A stretch of 64,000 nucleotides of DNA, taken from assembly GCA_028280405.1 (NCBI GenBank), contig JANQLW010000031.1:1-64000 (forward strand), read 5' to 3'. Shown here piece after piece: positions 33,377 to 41,734 of the stretch. The notes under the pieces were generated by a model. That model was not told the origin of the DNA. It was given only the letters and a program-made list of their open reading frames with translations, and did not search any database. The position numbers and the translations under genes are program-made. The stretch is from Bacteroidales bacterium. Lineage in GTDB: Bacteria > Bacteroidota > Bacteroidia > Bacteroidales > GCA-2711565. Each line of letters opens with the position of its first letter. Position 1 is the stretch's first letter.

Positions 33377-36301
33377 ATGCCCAGACCATCAGAACATAAA
33401 AACGTACAAGCCCGCATACTAAAATATGCCAATGAAATCGGCTGGACTGTTGTTTCCCAAAGTGAAGCTGAAGGACGAAGGGATTTTGATGCAACTGGTG
33501 TATCTCCGAGAGAGAAAGCAAAAAATGCTTCATGGTTTTTTGTTGATACCCTTTTCGAGAAAGTAAAAGAATTTAATCCTAAGTTTAAAGAGAGCAAAGA
33601 AGAACTACTACGAAAACTAAATCTGCCTTTGCCCACCATTCAAGGCAACCGTGACTTTTTACAGCATCTGCAAGGCGAAAGAACATTTTTCAGCACAGAT
33701 GAAAACCGGGAATTCAATCTTGTTTTGATAAACTATAGTGAACCGGAAAAGAACATTTATGAAGTAACCGAAGAATATTATTTGTTCAACGGGCAATACG
33801 CCAACCGTGAAGATGTAGTTTTTCTTATAAACGGCATCCCTGTTTTAGTTATTGAATGTAAAAATGCAACCAAAGATGAAGCTATAGCCATCGGCATTGA
33901 TCAGATAAGAAGATACCACAGAGAAACCCCGGAATTTTTTGTTCCGCAACAATTATTCACGGTTACTGAAAGTATTGGCTTCTCTTATGGTGTTACCTGG
34001 AACACAATCAGACGAAATATTTTCAATTGGAAGGAAGAAGAAATAGGGAATCTGGAAGCAAAGATTAAATCGTTTTGCAACATTCAAAGCATTCTCGATT
34101 ATTTGAAAAAGTTTATTGTTTTTGCAGAAGCCAATGAAGAACTGAACAAATACATCCTTCGCCAACATCAGAAAACTGCCGTTGAAAAAGTTGTAGAGCG
34201 TGCACATGATGCAACAAAGACAAGAGGATTGGTCTGGCACACTCAAGGTAGCGGCAAAACTTATACAATGATAAAAACAGCGGAATTGCTGTTTAAAGCC
34301 CCTGAAAGTGAAAAGCCAACAATTCTATTAATGATTGACCGCAACGAACTGGAAGACCAGATGTTGAAAAATCTTTCTTCTGTTGGTGTAAATAATGTTG
34401 TTCAAGCGGAGAATATCAGAGACCTTCAGAAACTGCTTAAAAACGATTACCGGGGAATTATTGTCAGCATGATTCACAAATTCCGTGATATGCCAGCAGA
34501 AGTGAATGAAAGAAAAAATATTTACGTTCTGATCGATGAAGCCCATCGAACAACCGGAGGCGATTTAGGCAACTATCTGATGGCTGCTATCCCGAATGCA
34601 ACTTACATTGGATTTACTGGAACACCTGTTGACAAAACCGTTTACGGAAAAGGCACATTCAAAACTTTTGGTATTGATGATAAAAGCGGTTACCTGCACA
34701 AATATTCAATAGCCGACAGTATTGAAGATGGAACCACTTTACCCCTTTTCTACGGAATGGCTCCTAATGAATTACTTGTTCCAAAAGAAATATTGGAAAA
34801 GGAATTTCTTGAGTTAGCGGAAGCCTATGGAGTGAATGACATAGAAGAACTGAATAAAATTCTGGAACGAGCAGTCAATACACGCAACTTTTTAAAGGGA
34901 AAAGAACGAGTTGAAAAGGTGGCTGAATATGTGGCGAAACATTATACAGAGAATGTTGAGCCAATGGGCTACAAAGCATTTCTGGTAGGTGTTGACCGTC
35001 CGGCTTGTGCCATGTACAAAAGAACTTTGGATAAGTTTCTACCATCTGAATATTCAGAAGTGGTTTACACCGGCAACAACAATGATACAGAGGAACTCAA
35101 AACATTTCATAATGATTCTAAAACAGAAAAAGAGATTCGGAAGAACTTTACCAAATTAGAGGAACAACCTAAAATCTTAATAGTAACTGAAAAATTGTTA
35201 ACCGGTTTTGATGCTCCGATTCTTTATGCCATGTATCTTGACAAACCCATGCGAGACCATACTCTTTTACAAGCCATTGCAAGAGTAAATCGTCCATACG
35301 AAAACGAGCAGAAAGATATGGTGAAACCACACGGTTTTGTTTTGGATTTTGTAGGCATATTTGAAAATCTGGAAAAAGCACTTGTATTTGACAGCGAAGA
35401 AATAAACGCAATTGTAAAAGATATTGCTTTGTTAAAACATTTGTTCAAGGCAAAAATGGAAGAGAATGTTCCACCGTATCTAAAACTGATCACACAAAAT
35501 TTTAATGATAAAGACACCGATAATCTGATTTCTCATTTCAGAGATAAATCAAAACGGAAAGAATTCTTCAAACTCTACAAAGAGATTGAAATGCTTTATG
35601 AGATTATTTCACCAGACAAGTTTTTACGTCCATACATTGATGATTACACGACTTTGTCAGCTATTTACAAAGTAGTCAGAAATGCCTACGCAAAAAGAAT
35701 TCAAGTTGATAGAGAATTTCAGCGTAAAACTAATGAGTTAATCCAGAAAAGAGTGTCCGGCACATATCCGTTGTCTGGTGATGAATATTTCGAGGTTAAC
35801 GAAAAATCTATTGAGTATATCAAAAGCCAGAATAAAAATGAGAATACAAAAATTATAAACCTTATTAAAAGCATAGAAAAAATAGCTGAAGAAAAATCTG
35901 ATGATCCTTTCTTAATCGGCTTACTTGAAAGAGCAGAAGCAGTTGAAGAACAATACGAGAACAGACAAGTAAGTACACAAGAGGCTTTGGATGAAATCCG
36001 AAAGATTTACGAAGATGATGTAAAACGAAAAAAAGAGCAAGCAGAAAAAGGATTTGACGGTTTGACTTTCTTTATCTATCGGACATTAATTGACAAAGGT
36101 TTATCAAATTCCGAAGAGACAACAAAAGAGATAAAAGAGGAATTTGTAAAAAACCCAAACTGGAAAACGAGTGAAAAAGAATTAAGAGAATTGCGGAAAG
36201 GTGTTTATTACGCAATACTTTCAGAGGAAGATGATATTGACAAAGCTGCATCCATTATTGAAGCTCTATTTAACCATTTATTCATCGCATACGACTTATA
36301 A
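33377..36301 (+). CDS. hsdR: type I restriction endonuclease subunit
   Basis: This 974-residue motor and nuclease subunit carries an N-terminal PD-(D/E)xK nuclease in which IPVLVIECKNA (about 155-165) gives Glu-Cys-Lys. The superfamily 2 helicase follows: Walker A WHTQGSGKTYTM (about 284-295), DEAHRTTGG (about 385-393), FTGTPVD, and motif VI region LLTGFDAP (about 608-615) and IARVNRP. A helical C-terminus (about 700-970) contacts the M and S subunits. It cleaves unmethylated DNA after translocating it. Start is 2 bp after herA, so this is the fifth gene of the operon. Confidence 0.94.
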   Translation: MPRPSEHKNVQARILKYANEIGWTVVSQSEAEGRRDFDATGVSPREKAKNASWFFVDTLFEKVKEFNPKFKESKEELLRKLNLPLPTIQGNRDFLQHLQGERTFFSTDENREFNLVLINYSEPEKNIYEVTEEYYLFNGQYANREDVVFLINGIPVLVIECKNATKDEAIAIGIDQIRRYHRETPEFFVPQQLFTVTESIGFSYGVTWNTIRRNIFNWKEEEIGNLEAKIKSFCNIQSILDYLKKFIVFAEANEELNKYILRQHQKTAVEKVVERAHDATKTRGLVWHTQGSGKTYTMIKTAELLFKAPESEKPTILLMIDRNELEDQMLKNLSSVGVNNVVQAENIRDLQKLLKNDYRGIIVSMIHKFRDMPAEVNERKNIYVLIDEAHRTTGGDLGNYLMAAIPNATYIGFTGTPVDKTVYGKGTFKTFGIDDKSGYLHKYSIADSIEDGTTLPLFYGMAPNELLVPKEILEKEFLELAEAYGVNDIEELNKILERAVNTRNFLKGKERVEKVAEYVAKHYTENVEPMGYKAFLVGVDRPACAMYKRTLDKFLPSEYSEVVYTGNNNDTEELKTFHNDSKTEKEIRKNFTKLEEQPKILIVTEKLLTGFDAPILYAMYLDKPMRDHTLLQAIARVNRPYENEQKDMVKPHGFVLDFVGIFENLEKALVFDSEEINAIVKDIALLKHLFKAKMEENVPPYLKLITQNFNDKDTDNLISHFRDKSKRKEFFKLYKEIEMLYEIISPDKFLRPYIDDYTTLSAIYKVVRNAYAKRIQVDREFQRKTNELIQKRVSGTYPLSGDEYFEVNEKSIEYIKSQNKNENTKIINLIKSIEKIAEEKSDDPFLIGLLERAEAVEEQYENRQVSTQEALDEIRKIYEDDVKRKKEQAEKGFDGLTFFIYRTLIDKGLSNSEETTKEIKEEFVKNPNWKTSEKELRELRKGVYYAILSEEDDIDKAASIIEALFNHLFIAYDL

Positions 36302-36303
36302 TT

Positions 36304-36636
36304 ATGACTAAATGGAAAGATAAAATAGAATTCAAAAAGCAAGTCAGAGAGATTGCTGATAAAATGGATATTAAAATCAATTCATTGGCAATTCGTCCCA
36401 TGAAAAATAAATGGGCGTCCTGTTCAACAGACGGAAACCTGAATTTTAACAAACAGCTTTTAGACCTGGACAAAAAATTAGGAGATTATGTAATTGTACA
36501 TGAATTATTGCATTTCAATATTCCTAATCATGGGAAATTATGGAAAAGCTTAATGACTGCTTATTTAGGAGACTACGAAAAAATAGAACAGAAACTAAAA
36601 CATATAGCGACTGATGAAAAGAAAAACCAACGCTAA
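36304..36636 (+). CDS. YgjP/DUF45-type metallopeptidase-like protein
   Basis: This 110-residue protein has the Zn-binding HELLHFNIPNHGKLWK motif (His-Glu-x-x-His plus a third His, about 63-78) of DUF45/YgjP proteins, preceded by the WASCS stretch near 38. Family members often sit next to type I restriction operons, and this one begins 2 bp after hsdR. Function is unknown: a peptidase role is suggested by the motif. It closes the six-gene operon. Confidence 0.85.
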   Translation: MTKWKDKIEFKKQVREIADKMDIKINSLAIRPMKNKWASCSTDGNLNFNKQLLDLDKKLGDYVIVHELLHFNIPNHGKLWKSLMTAYLGDYEKIEQKLKHIATDEKKNQR

Positions 36637-36818
36637 AGTCATACACATTTGCAATTCAAACAAGCCAACGCTTCAACCAAAAATTGCAAAAGAGTATGTC
36701 TTGACAACGTATTAGCGGTTTGAAAGTGAAGTGCTTCGAAATGCTCAACGCTTCATACACAGAACCGTTACCAAACATATATAAAGTCAATATTAATCAA
36801 TAAAACAATTAAGTTCTT
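36637..36818. other. 182-bp spacer with an imperfect inverted repeat
   Basis: An imperfect inverted repeat of about 25 bp arms spans about 36714-36776 (AGCGGTTTGAAAGTGAAGTG ... CGCTTCATACACAGAACCGTT). Such folds resemble integron attC-like or repeat elements, but the 7-bp boxes do not match cleanly. Confidence 0.35.
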
Positions 36819-37349
36819 ATGAAAACAATATTATCTGATCCTGAGTTAACTATTGCATCAATCGCTGTTTTAATTGCAGTTTTTTCAATAATTATTGGTA
36901 CACTTTCACTTAATGTTCAGAGGAGGCATAATAGAAAAACAGTTAAACCAATTAGCAACCTCATGTTTTCAGATTATGAAAACCATATTGCAGTAAATAT
37001 CAAAAATGCAGGGGTTGGCCCTCTAATCATAAAAAGTTTTACCGTAAAAAACAAACTTGGACAAGCAAAAAAAAATATTATAGACTGGATGCCAGATCAT
37101 CCTAACAATTTACCTTGGTCAAGTTTTTTTGTTAATTTGACTGGGGTCGTAATACCCGCTGGTGATTCTTTAAATATTATTAGCCTGAAGACTGATCAAT
37201 CAATAACGCAGACATTTGCAGAATTCCGGAATAAAGTAAGAAAAGCTCTAAGCGAATTAGAAATTGAGCTTTCATATATGGATGTTTATGAAAGAAAACT
37301 ACCTACCAATAAAAAGGATTTAAAATGGTTTGGAAGAAACATAACATAA
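36819..37349 (+). CDS. single-pass membrane protein, unknown function
   Basis: This 176-residue protein has one N-terminal membrane helix (about 11-30) followed by a soluble part of about 140 residues with beta-rich character ('SFTVKNKLG', 'VVIPAGDSLN'), as in an Ig-like or phage-tail-like domain. No family is recognised. It sits alone, 183 bp after DUF45 and 170 bp before the pentapeptide gene. No partner can be named. Confidence 0.6.
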   Translation: MKTILSDPELTIASIAVLIAVFSIIIGTLSLNVQRRHNRKTVKPISNLMFSDYENHIAVNIKNAGVGPLIIKSFTVKNKLGQAKKNIIDWMPDHPNNLPWSSFFVNLTGVVIPAGDSLNIISLKTDQSITQTFAEFRNKVRKALSELEIELSYMDVYERKLPTNKKDLKWFGRNIT

Positions 37350-37519
37350 AAAAACTGTTGCTAAAAGCCAAAATACATCTCTACGGAAATCTATAATTTA
37401 AACTTTAATAATTATATATTTTTCTTGTCCTCGGTGAACAAGAAAGCGTGCATCCGCACGTTCCTTAGCAAGTAACACCAGACTAAAAATTCGTTAGCCA
37501 CTATAAGAGCATAAGTAAA

Positions 37520-39133
37520 ATGACAAAAATGTATAAACAAATTAGAATTTGTAGCAAAGATGGGTGTGGAAAGCAAACATTAAGTTTTTCAATGTTTTGT
37601 GGAGAACATTCGGATATAAACTTGATAAAGCAAAAACTATCAAAAATTACAGATCGGGCAGAGAATCTTTATTTTTCTGGAATTCATTTAGAATCATTAT
37701 CATTAAAAGGAATTGACTTTATCCAGCTTATCATTATTGACTCCGGATTAGAAAATTTAATTTTTGAAAATTGCTTGTTTGACAATTTGATTATTTCAAG
37801 CTCAACCTTACGTGAAGTAAAGTTTATTAATTGTATAATTAAAGATACGGAATGGAATGATGTGAGAATAGAGAATGATTCAATGTTTTATAAATCATCA
37901 ATTACATATTCTAATTTTAACACTTGCCATTTTAATGACCAACCTATTATAGATCAGTGTAAATTTGAATTCAATGGATTTTTGTCTTGTACATTTTTCG
38001 ATATTGATAAATTTAGAAAAGTCAATTTTTCGAATTGTGATTTTTTAAACAGCAGTTTTAGTGAAGTTTATGGAAAACTATTGTTTTTTGATAAATGCAC
38101 TTTTGAAAGAACCAATATTGAAGACACCTGCTTAATTAGCTCAACTTTTCAAAATATTGACAATGATTTTGACCAAGGTGAATACCCCAAATTATGTGAT
38201 TTTACGGATTCTAACTTCAGTGATACAAATTTACCTCCTGAATTTTATATTTGGAATCATATACAAGGAGATAAAATTCAATTTTACTTACGAATAATTT
38301 CACGGATTTCATCTGAAAACCATGCTAATAATTTATGGGTAATTAGTATCTGTATTGGGTGGCTCATCAAACTTGACTATCAATATGGCAGGTCATTTAT
38401 TGATTCTATAATTTCCATATTTAGGGAAAAACTGAATTTGTTTATTGATAGTCGTGACTATGGAGTTCTTGGTAACATAATGGAAGAAATGGGCAATCTC
38501 CCACCGGATTTCAAAAATGCCCCTTCACTTTTACCAGCAAGTATTGACAAATCAATTGAAAATGATGCAAATTGTCAAATAACAATAACGGTTGAATGCA
38601 AAAATTGGACAATTACTAAAATATCATCATTCTACAATAAATTACTTTCTATCCAAAACACACTTCATACTGCCAATGAATTAGAAGTATCACCAATAAG
38701 AAGAGGTAGTATTATCCAAACTATCATTGGCGAATGCATCCCTCTTGTTAAGATAGCAGGGATCCTTGCTGGATTCATTAGTTTTACAATCGCAACATCT
38801 AAAGGTATTCTCCTTTTAAGGGAAAAATATTTAACTATTAAGCAATGTGAAATCAACTTAAAATATCAAAATGAACTTAATCAAGAACAGTTAAATGGTA
38901 TTAAGTTAGATAATGAAATTAAGGAAATCGATATAAAAAAGTTAAAAAAACAATATCAAGATGAAATTCGCCAAGAGTTATATTCTTATGCGCTTGATAA
39001 TGGAGTTAACTTAGAAAATTTTATAGAGAGTGAAGAAGGCTTGGAATTACAAGAAATAATAATGAAATTTCATAAAGAATTTCCAATCAAAGAATTCAAG
39101 ATAATTATAGGAGAAGATAAAAATAATACCTAG
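37520..39133 (+). CDS. pentapeptide-repeat membrane protein with Cys/His zinc site
   Basis: This 537-residue protein starts with a Cys-x4-Cys-x11-Cys-x2-His stretch (residues about 11-31), a likely zinc site. Residues about 55-245 hold degenerate pentapeptide-like repeats (the F/L-N-x-C/S-x pattern, for example 'FENCLFDNLI' and 'FSNCDFLNSS'), expected to fold as a right-handed quadrangular helix. A helical region follows, then one membrane segment near 411-430 and a Lys/Glu-rich coiled coil to the end. Family is unknown. This order of zinc site, repeat solenoid and membrane anchor is uncommon. It is monocistronic and followed by a 1.4-kb gap. Confidence 0.7.
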   Translation: MTKMYKQIRICSKDGCGKQTLSFSMFCGEHSDINLIKQKLSKITDRAENLYFSGIHLESLSLKGIDFIQLIIIDSGLENLIFENCLFDNLIISSSTLREVKFINCIIKDTEWNDVRIENDSMFYKSSITYSNFNTCHFNDQPIIDQCKFEFNGFLSCTFFDIDKFRKVNFSNCDFLNSSFSEVYGKLLFFDKCTFERTNIEDTCLISSTFQNIDNDFDQGEYPKLCDFTDSNFSDTNLPPEFYIWNHIQGDKIQFYLRIISRISSENHANNLWVISICIGWLIKLDYQYGRSFIDSIISIFREKLNLFIDSRDYGVLGNIMEEMGNLPPDFKNAPSLLPASIDKSIENDANCQITITVECKNWTITKISSFYNKLLSIQNTLHTANELEVSPIRRGSIIQTIIGECIPLVKIAGILAGFISFTIATSKGILLLREKYLTIKQCEINLKYQNELNQEQLNGIKLDNEIKEIDIKKLKKQYQDEIRQELYSYALDNGVNLENFIESEEGLELQEIIMKFHKEFPIKEFKIIIGEDKNNT

Positions 39134-39378
39134 TTCTATACTTTAAATCCTACATTACCCCGTTAGGCTAAGGCTCCTGCCTTAGTCTATCTATCTTAAA
39201 AGGCTCTGCCTTGTTACAGATAACACTAACCTACAAACGAAAAAAATACTTTTTAGTACATATTTTCAAACAATTATAACACTTTTTGATAGATAATATA
39301 GCTGAACTAAAAATAAAAAGCAGGCCTTAGCCTAAAGCCACTTAACCCCTTGCCGACAAAAAGAAGATAGTATAAGAT

Positions 39379-39478
39379 TTCAGTAATATGTCAATTTATA
39401 CTCCACTCAAAGAAATCAAACATTGATACCTTTCTATGTTCTGTTTCAGTAATGTCTCAATTTATACTACACTTAAAG
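39379..39478. repeat. 34-bp direct repeat pair
   Basis: TTCAGTAATATGTCAATTTATACT... (39379-39412) and TTCAGTAATGTCTCAATTTATACT... (39445-39478) match over 34 bp with a few changes, 66 bp apart. They could be ends of a decayed insertion element or regulatory repeats. No transposase is present. Confidence 0.55.
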
Positions 39479-39906
39479 GCTATGATTTTATATCGAACTG
39501 ATATTGTGACTTTTAAGTGCTATTTTTGTCCCGCTAATATGGCCTTATTCGTCATTGGCCTCATTTTTACCCTTCTTAATACAAAAGTTGTCAAAGAACA
39601 TTTTTCCATAAAAAAAGCATGCTAAAGTTAGTAATAATCTAATAATATGCATAAAAATATTTTCCTGTTAAACTAAGGCTCCGGGGTTTAGCCTGATTTA
39701 TTTTATAGGCCTTGGCCTGTATGCTTATAATCCTCCCCACGCCTGCCCTTCTGTAATTTTTACTGTCATGCTTTTTGTTTCCACCCAAAAGCAGCCTATT
39801 GTTTTTTTCTTTTAGTATAAATACATCTTTAAGGTAAAAGAAAAAAACAAAACGCTACCCCTACCCTTCAACAAAAAGACACGCCAGTAAAAATTACCCA
39901 AAGCTG

Positions 39907-40036
39907 CATTAACATAATGGCTTCTTATAAAACTCCACCGCCACCTCTTGGAAATCCTATATTTTTTTGTAATAAGGCTTTGTCCGCCATAACTGCTAAA
40001 TGCGGTGTAGGTGGGTCTTATAAGGCAATTATGTTA
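39907..40036. repeat. large imperfect inverted repeat
   Basis: The left arm TTAACATAATGGCTTCTTAT... (39909-39945) pairs with the right arm ending ...ATAAGGCAATTATGTTAA (to 40036), with about 70 bp between. The right end GTTAAGT fits the attC box GTTRRRY, but the left box fits poorly. A MITE-like or attC-like structure is possible. Confidence 0.4.
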
Positions 40037-40540
40037 AGTAGCCCCACAGGCCTCCCCACGGTCATCCTTAGCTGGTAGCGGCAAATACCAAAAATCCCAC
40101 ATGCTAACCCTCAGCCAAAATTTTGGTAATTGCCTTTATCGTTTAATAATCATAAGGTTCTATCTTGCAAAAGCTGCAACCATTCCGGCTAATTTTTCCA
40201 GCTCTGTACCCCTGCCAATAAAATTAGCCTCCATTAATGCAGCCTTTGCCGCACAACCCATCACACGGGTCGCAATTTCACGACACGCATTTTTGCGCAA
40301 ACTTCGGTTTATTTCATTTTTTCTCACTTTATGTCTTCCCCAGCGCCAAACCCAACCCACGCCAAAAGATGCTCAAAAACTCATAAGCCCTTCATTTTGC
40401 TTAAAAAGGCAAGTCTTAACCATTACCCAATAACATAGCCTACACGTCCAAACTAATCCCAACATTCCCCACCCCCCAATTAACAACTCAACCTCGCATA
40501 ACCTTCTTCCATCCCTAATGTAAATCCTACTTCCTCAAAC

Positions 40541-41473
40541 CTATTTCATCCATTTTTGATATCTAATCCACACACGTAGCCAAACCTTAGAAATAGAATC
40601 GATTGCATCAATAAGAAGAAACTTGCTATAATCATCAAATAAATACTCGGTATTAAGGCCTTTAAAAGTCTCCCAATCCAAATTATCTTCATTATAAGAT
40701 TCCGGAATCATCTTATAAGCTGTTAAATAAGAATATTGAGTAATAGCGGATATAAAATCCCAGATATTTCCATTTCCTGTACCCCGGCTCAAGCTAAACT
40801 TTCTATTAATAATTTCTTGTTCTAACCAATCAATAACAGGATTACTGTCAACCTTTAACGGATACCCTTCCGGGTCATAAAAAAAACGTTCATTATCAAA
40901 ATCTATAGAATAGCAATCTCTTAGAGCTTCATCCCATTCTTTTTCTATATGCGCATGAATATTATCTCCATCTGAAAATGACCTACTGTCGCAGTGTAAG
41001 GGCATATGCGCATCAGCAATATAATGGCTTAACATAAAAAAGATAGTAGCCACATGATTGTCAGTAGGGCTAATGGGAGATCCTTTTTCCTCACTCTCCT
41101 GCATCTTTAAATTATCAATAATACTATGAGCTAAAGATTCACACCTGTCTGGCAAATTCCCTTTTACAATCTTATAAGGTTTCCTGTAAAATTTACTTTC
41201 CTTTCCAATCTTATACAAATGGTAAGTACTAGGTAACTTCTTAAAAGTTGAATTCTTTCCTGTTGGATCAAACTCATACTTCAAAATATGACTTGTCGCC
41301 ATATCCTTTATAATAGCATCAGGATACCAGGCCCCTTTTACTACAGAATCGCGGTTATTTTTAAACCACTTAATTAAACTATTGGCATGTTTTCTGTAAT
41401 TATTAGAAAGATTTGTTTTTTCTAACCTTTTTATGGCCATAAATGCTAGCCAGGCATGTGAATACTGTTTCAT
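40541..41473 (-). CDS. S1/P1 nuclease or zinc phospholipase C-like protein
   Basis: This 310-residue protein resembles the zinc-dependent phospholipase C / P1-nuclease superfamily. HAWLAFMAIK near the N-terminus, HIL near 62, and MLSHYIADAHMPLHCDSRS (about 147-165) with HAHIEKEWDE (about 173-182) supply the His and Asp ligands seen in that all-helical fold. There is no signal peptide, unlike most family members, so it would act inside the cell. It faces away from the isoprenoid-synthase gene and shares its 261-bp upstream region. Substrate is unknown. Confidence 0.65.
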   Translation of the reverse strand: MKQYSHAWLAFMAIKRLEKTNLSNNYRKHANSLIKWFKNNRDSVVKGAWYPDAIIKDMATSHILKYEFDPTGKNSTFKKLPSTYHLYKIGKESKFYRKPYKIVKGNLPDRCESLAHSIIDNLKMQESEEKGSPISPTDNHVATIFFMLSHYIADAHMPLHCDSRSFSDGDNIHAHIEKEWDEALRDCYSIDFDNERFFYDPEGYPLKVDSNPVIDWLEQEIINRKFSLSRGTGNGNIWDFISAITQYSYLTAYKMIPESYNEDNLDWETFKGLNTEYLFDDYSKFLLIDAIDSISKVWLRVWIRYQKWMK

Positions 41474-41734
41474 TGCAAAGATTTTTTAATTATTATTGAA
41501 TATATTAATAATTAGTATATTATACAATTACAGACACTTTTTTACATTCATATCTATCAATAAAACCTTAATTTAATCTAAAAACCTTTAAGAAACTTCC
41601 CCAATAAAAGCTATAGGTCTTATTTAAAACGAGATAAATATCATTTTTTTGAGAATATTAGGTATACTTTTAAGGTTTTTGGGAATTAATATATATAAGG
41701 CATATACTTTTTTTAAAAGATATTTTTTCATATT

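Larger units (their letters stand above)
39134..40540. other. 1.4-kb non-coding stretch with repeats
   Basis: No supportable gene is visible. The segment holds 'aggctaaggctcctgcctta'-type palindromes (near 39165, 39325 and 39670), a 34-bp direct repeat, and a large imperfect inverted repeat at 39907-40036. Base composition is less AT-rich than in the flanking genes from about 39.8 to 40.5 kb. The only long frame (40101-40433) has no recognisable protein character. Confidence 0.5.

Noticed and set aside
36637-36818. Integron attC-like site after DUF45
   Set aside because: The inverted arms are there, but the core boxes RYYYAAC and GTTRRRY are not both present and there is no integron integrase in the window.
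40101-40433. 110-codon frame in the repeat-rich gap
   Set aside because: It has no recognisable domain, sits among palindromes and is opposed by another frame of similar quality.
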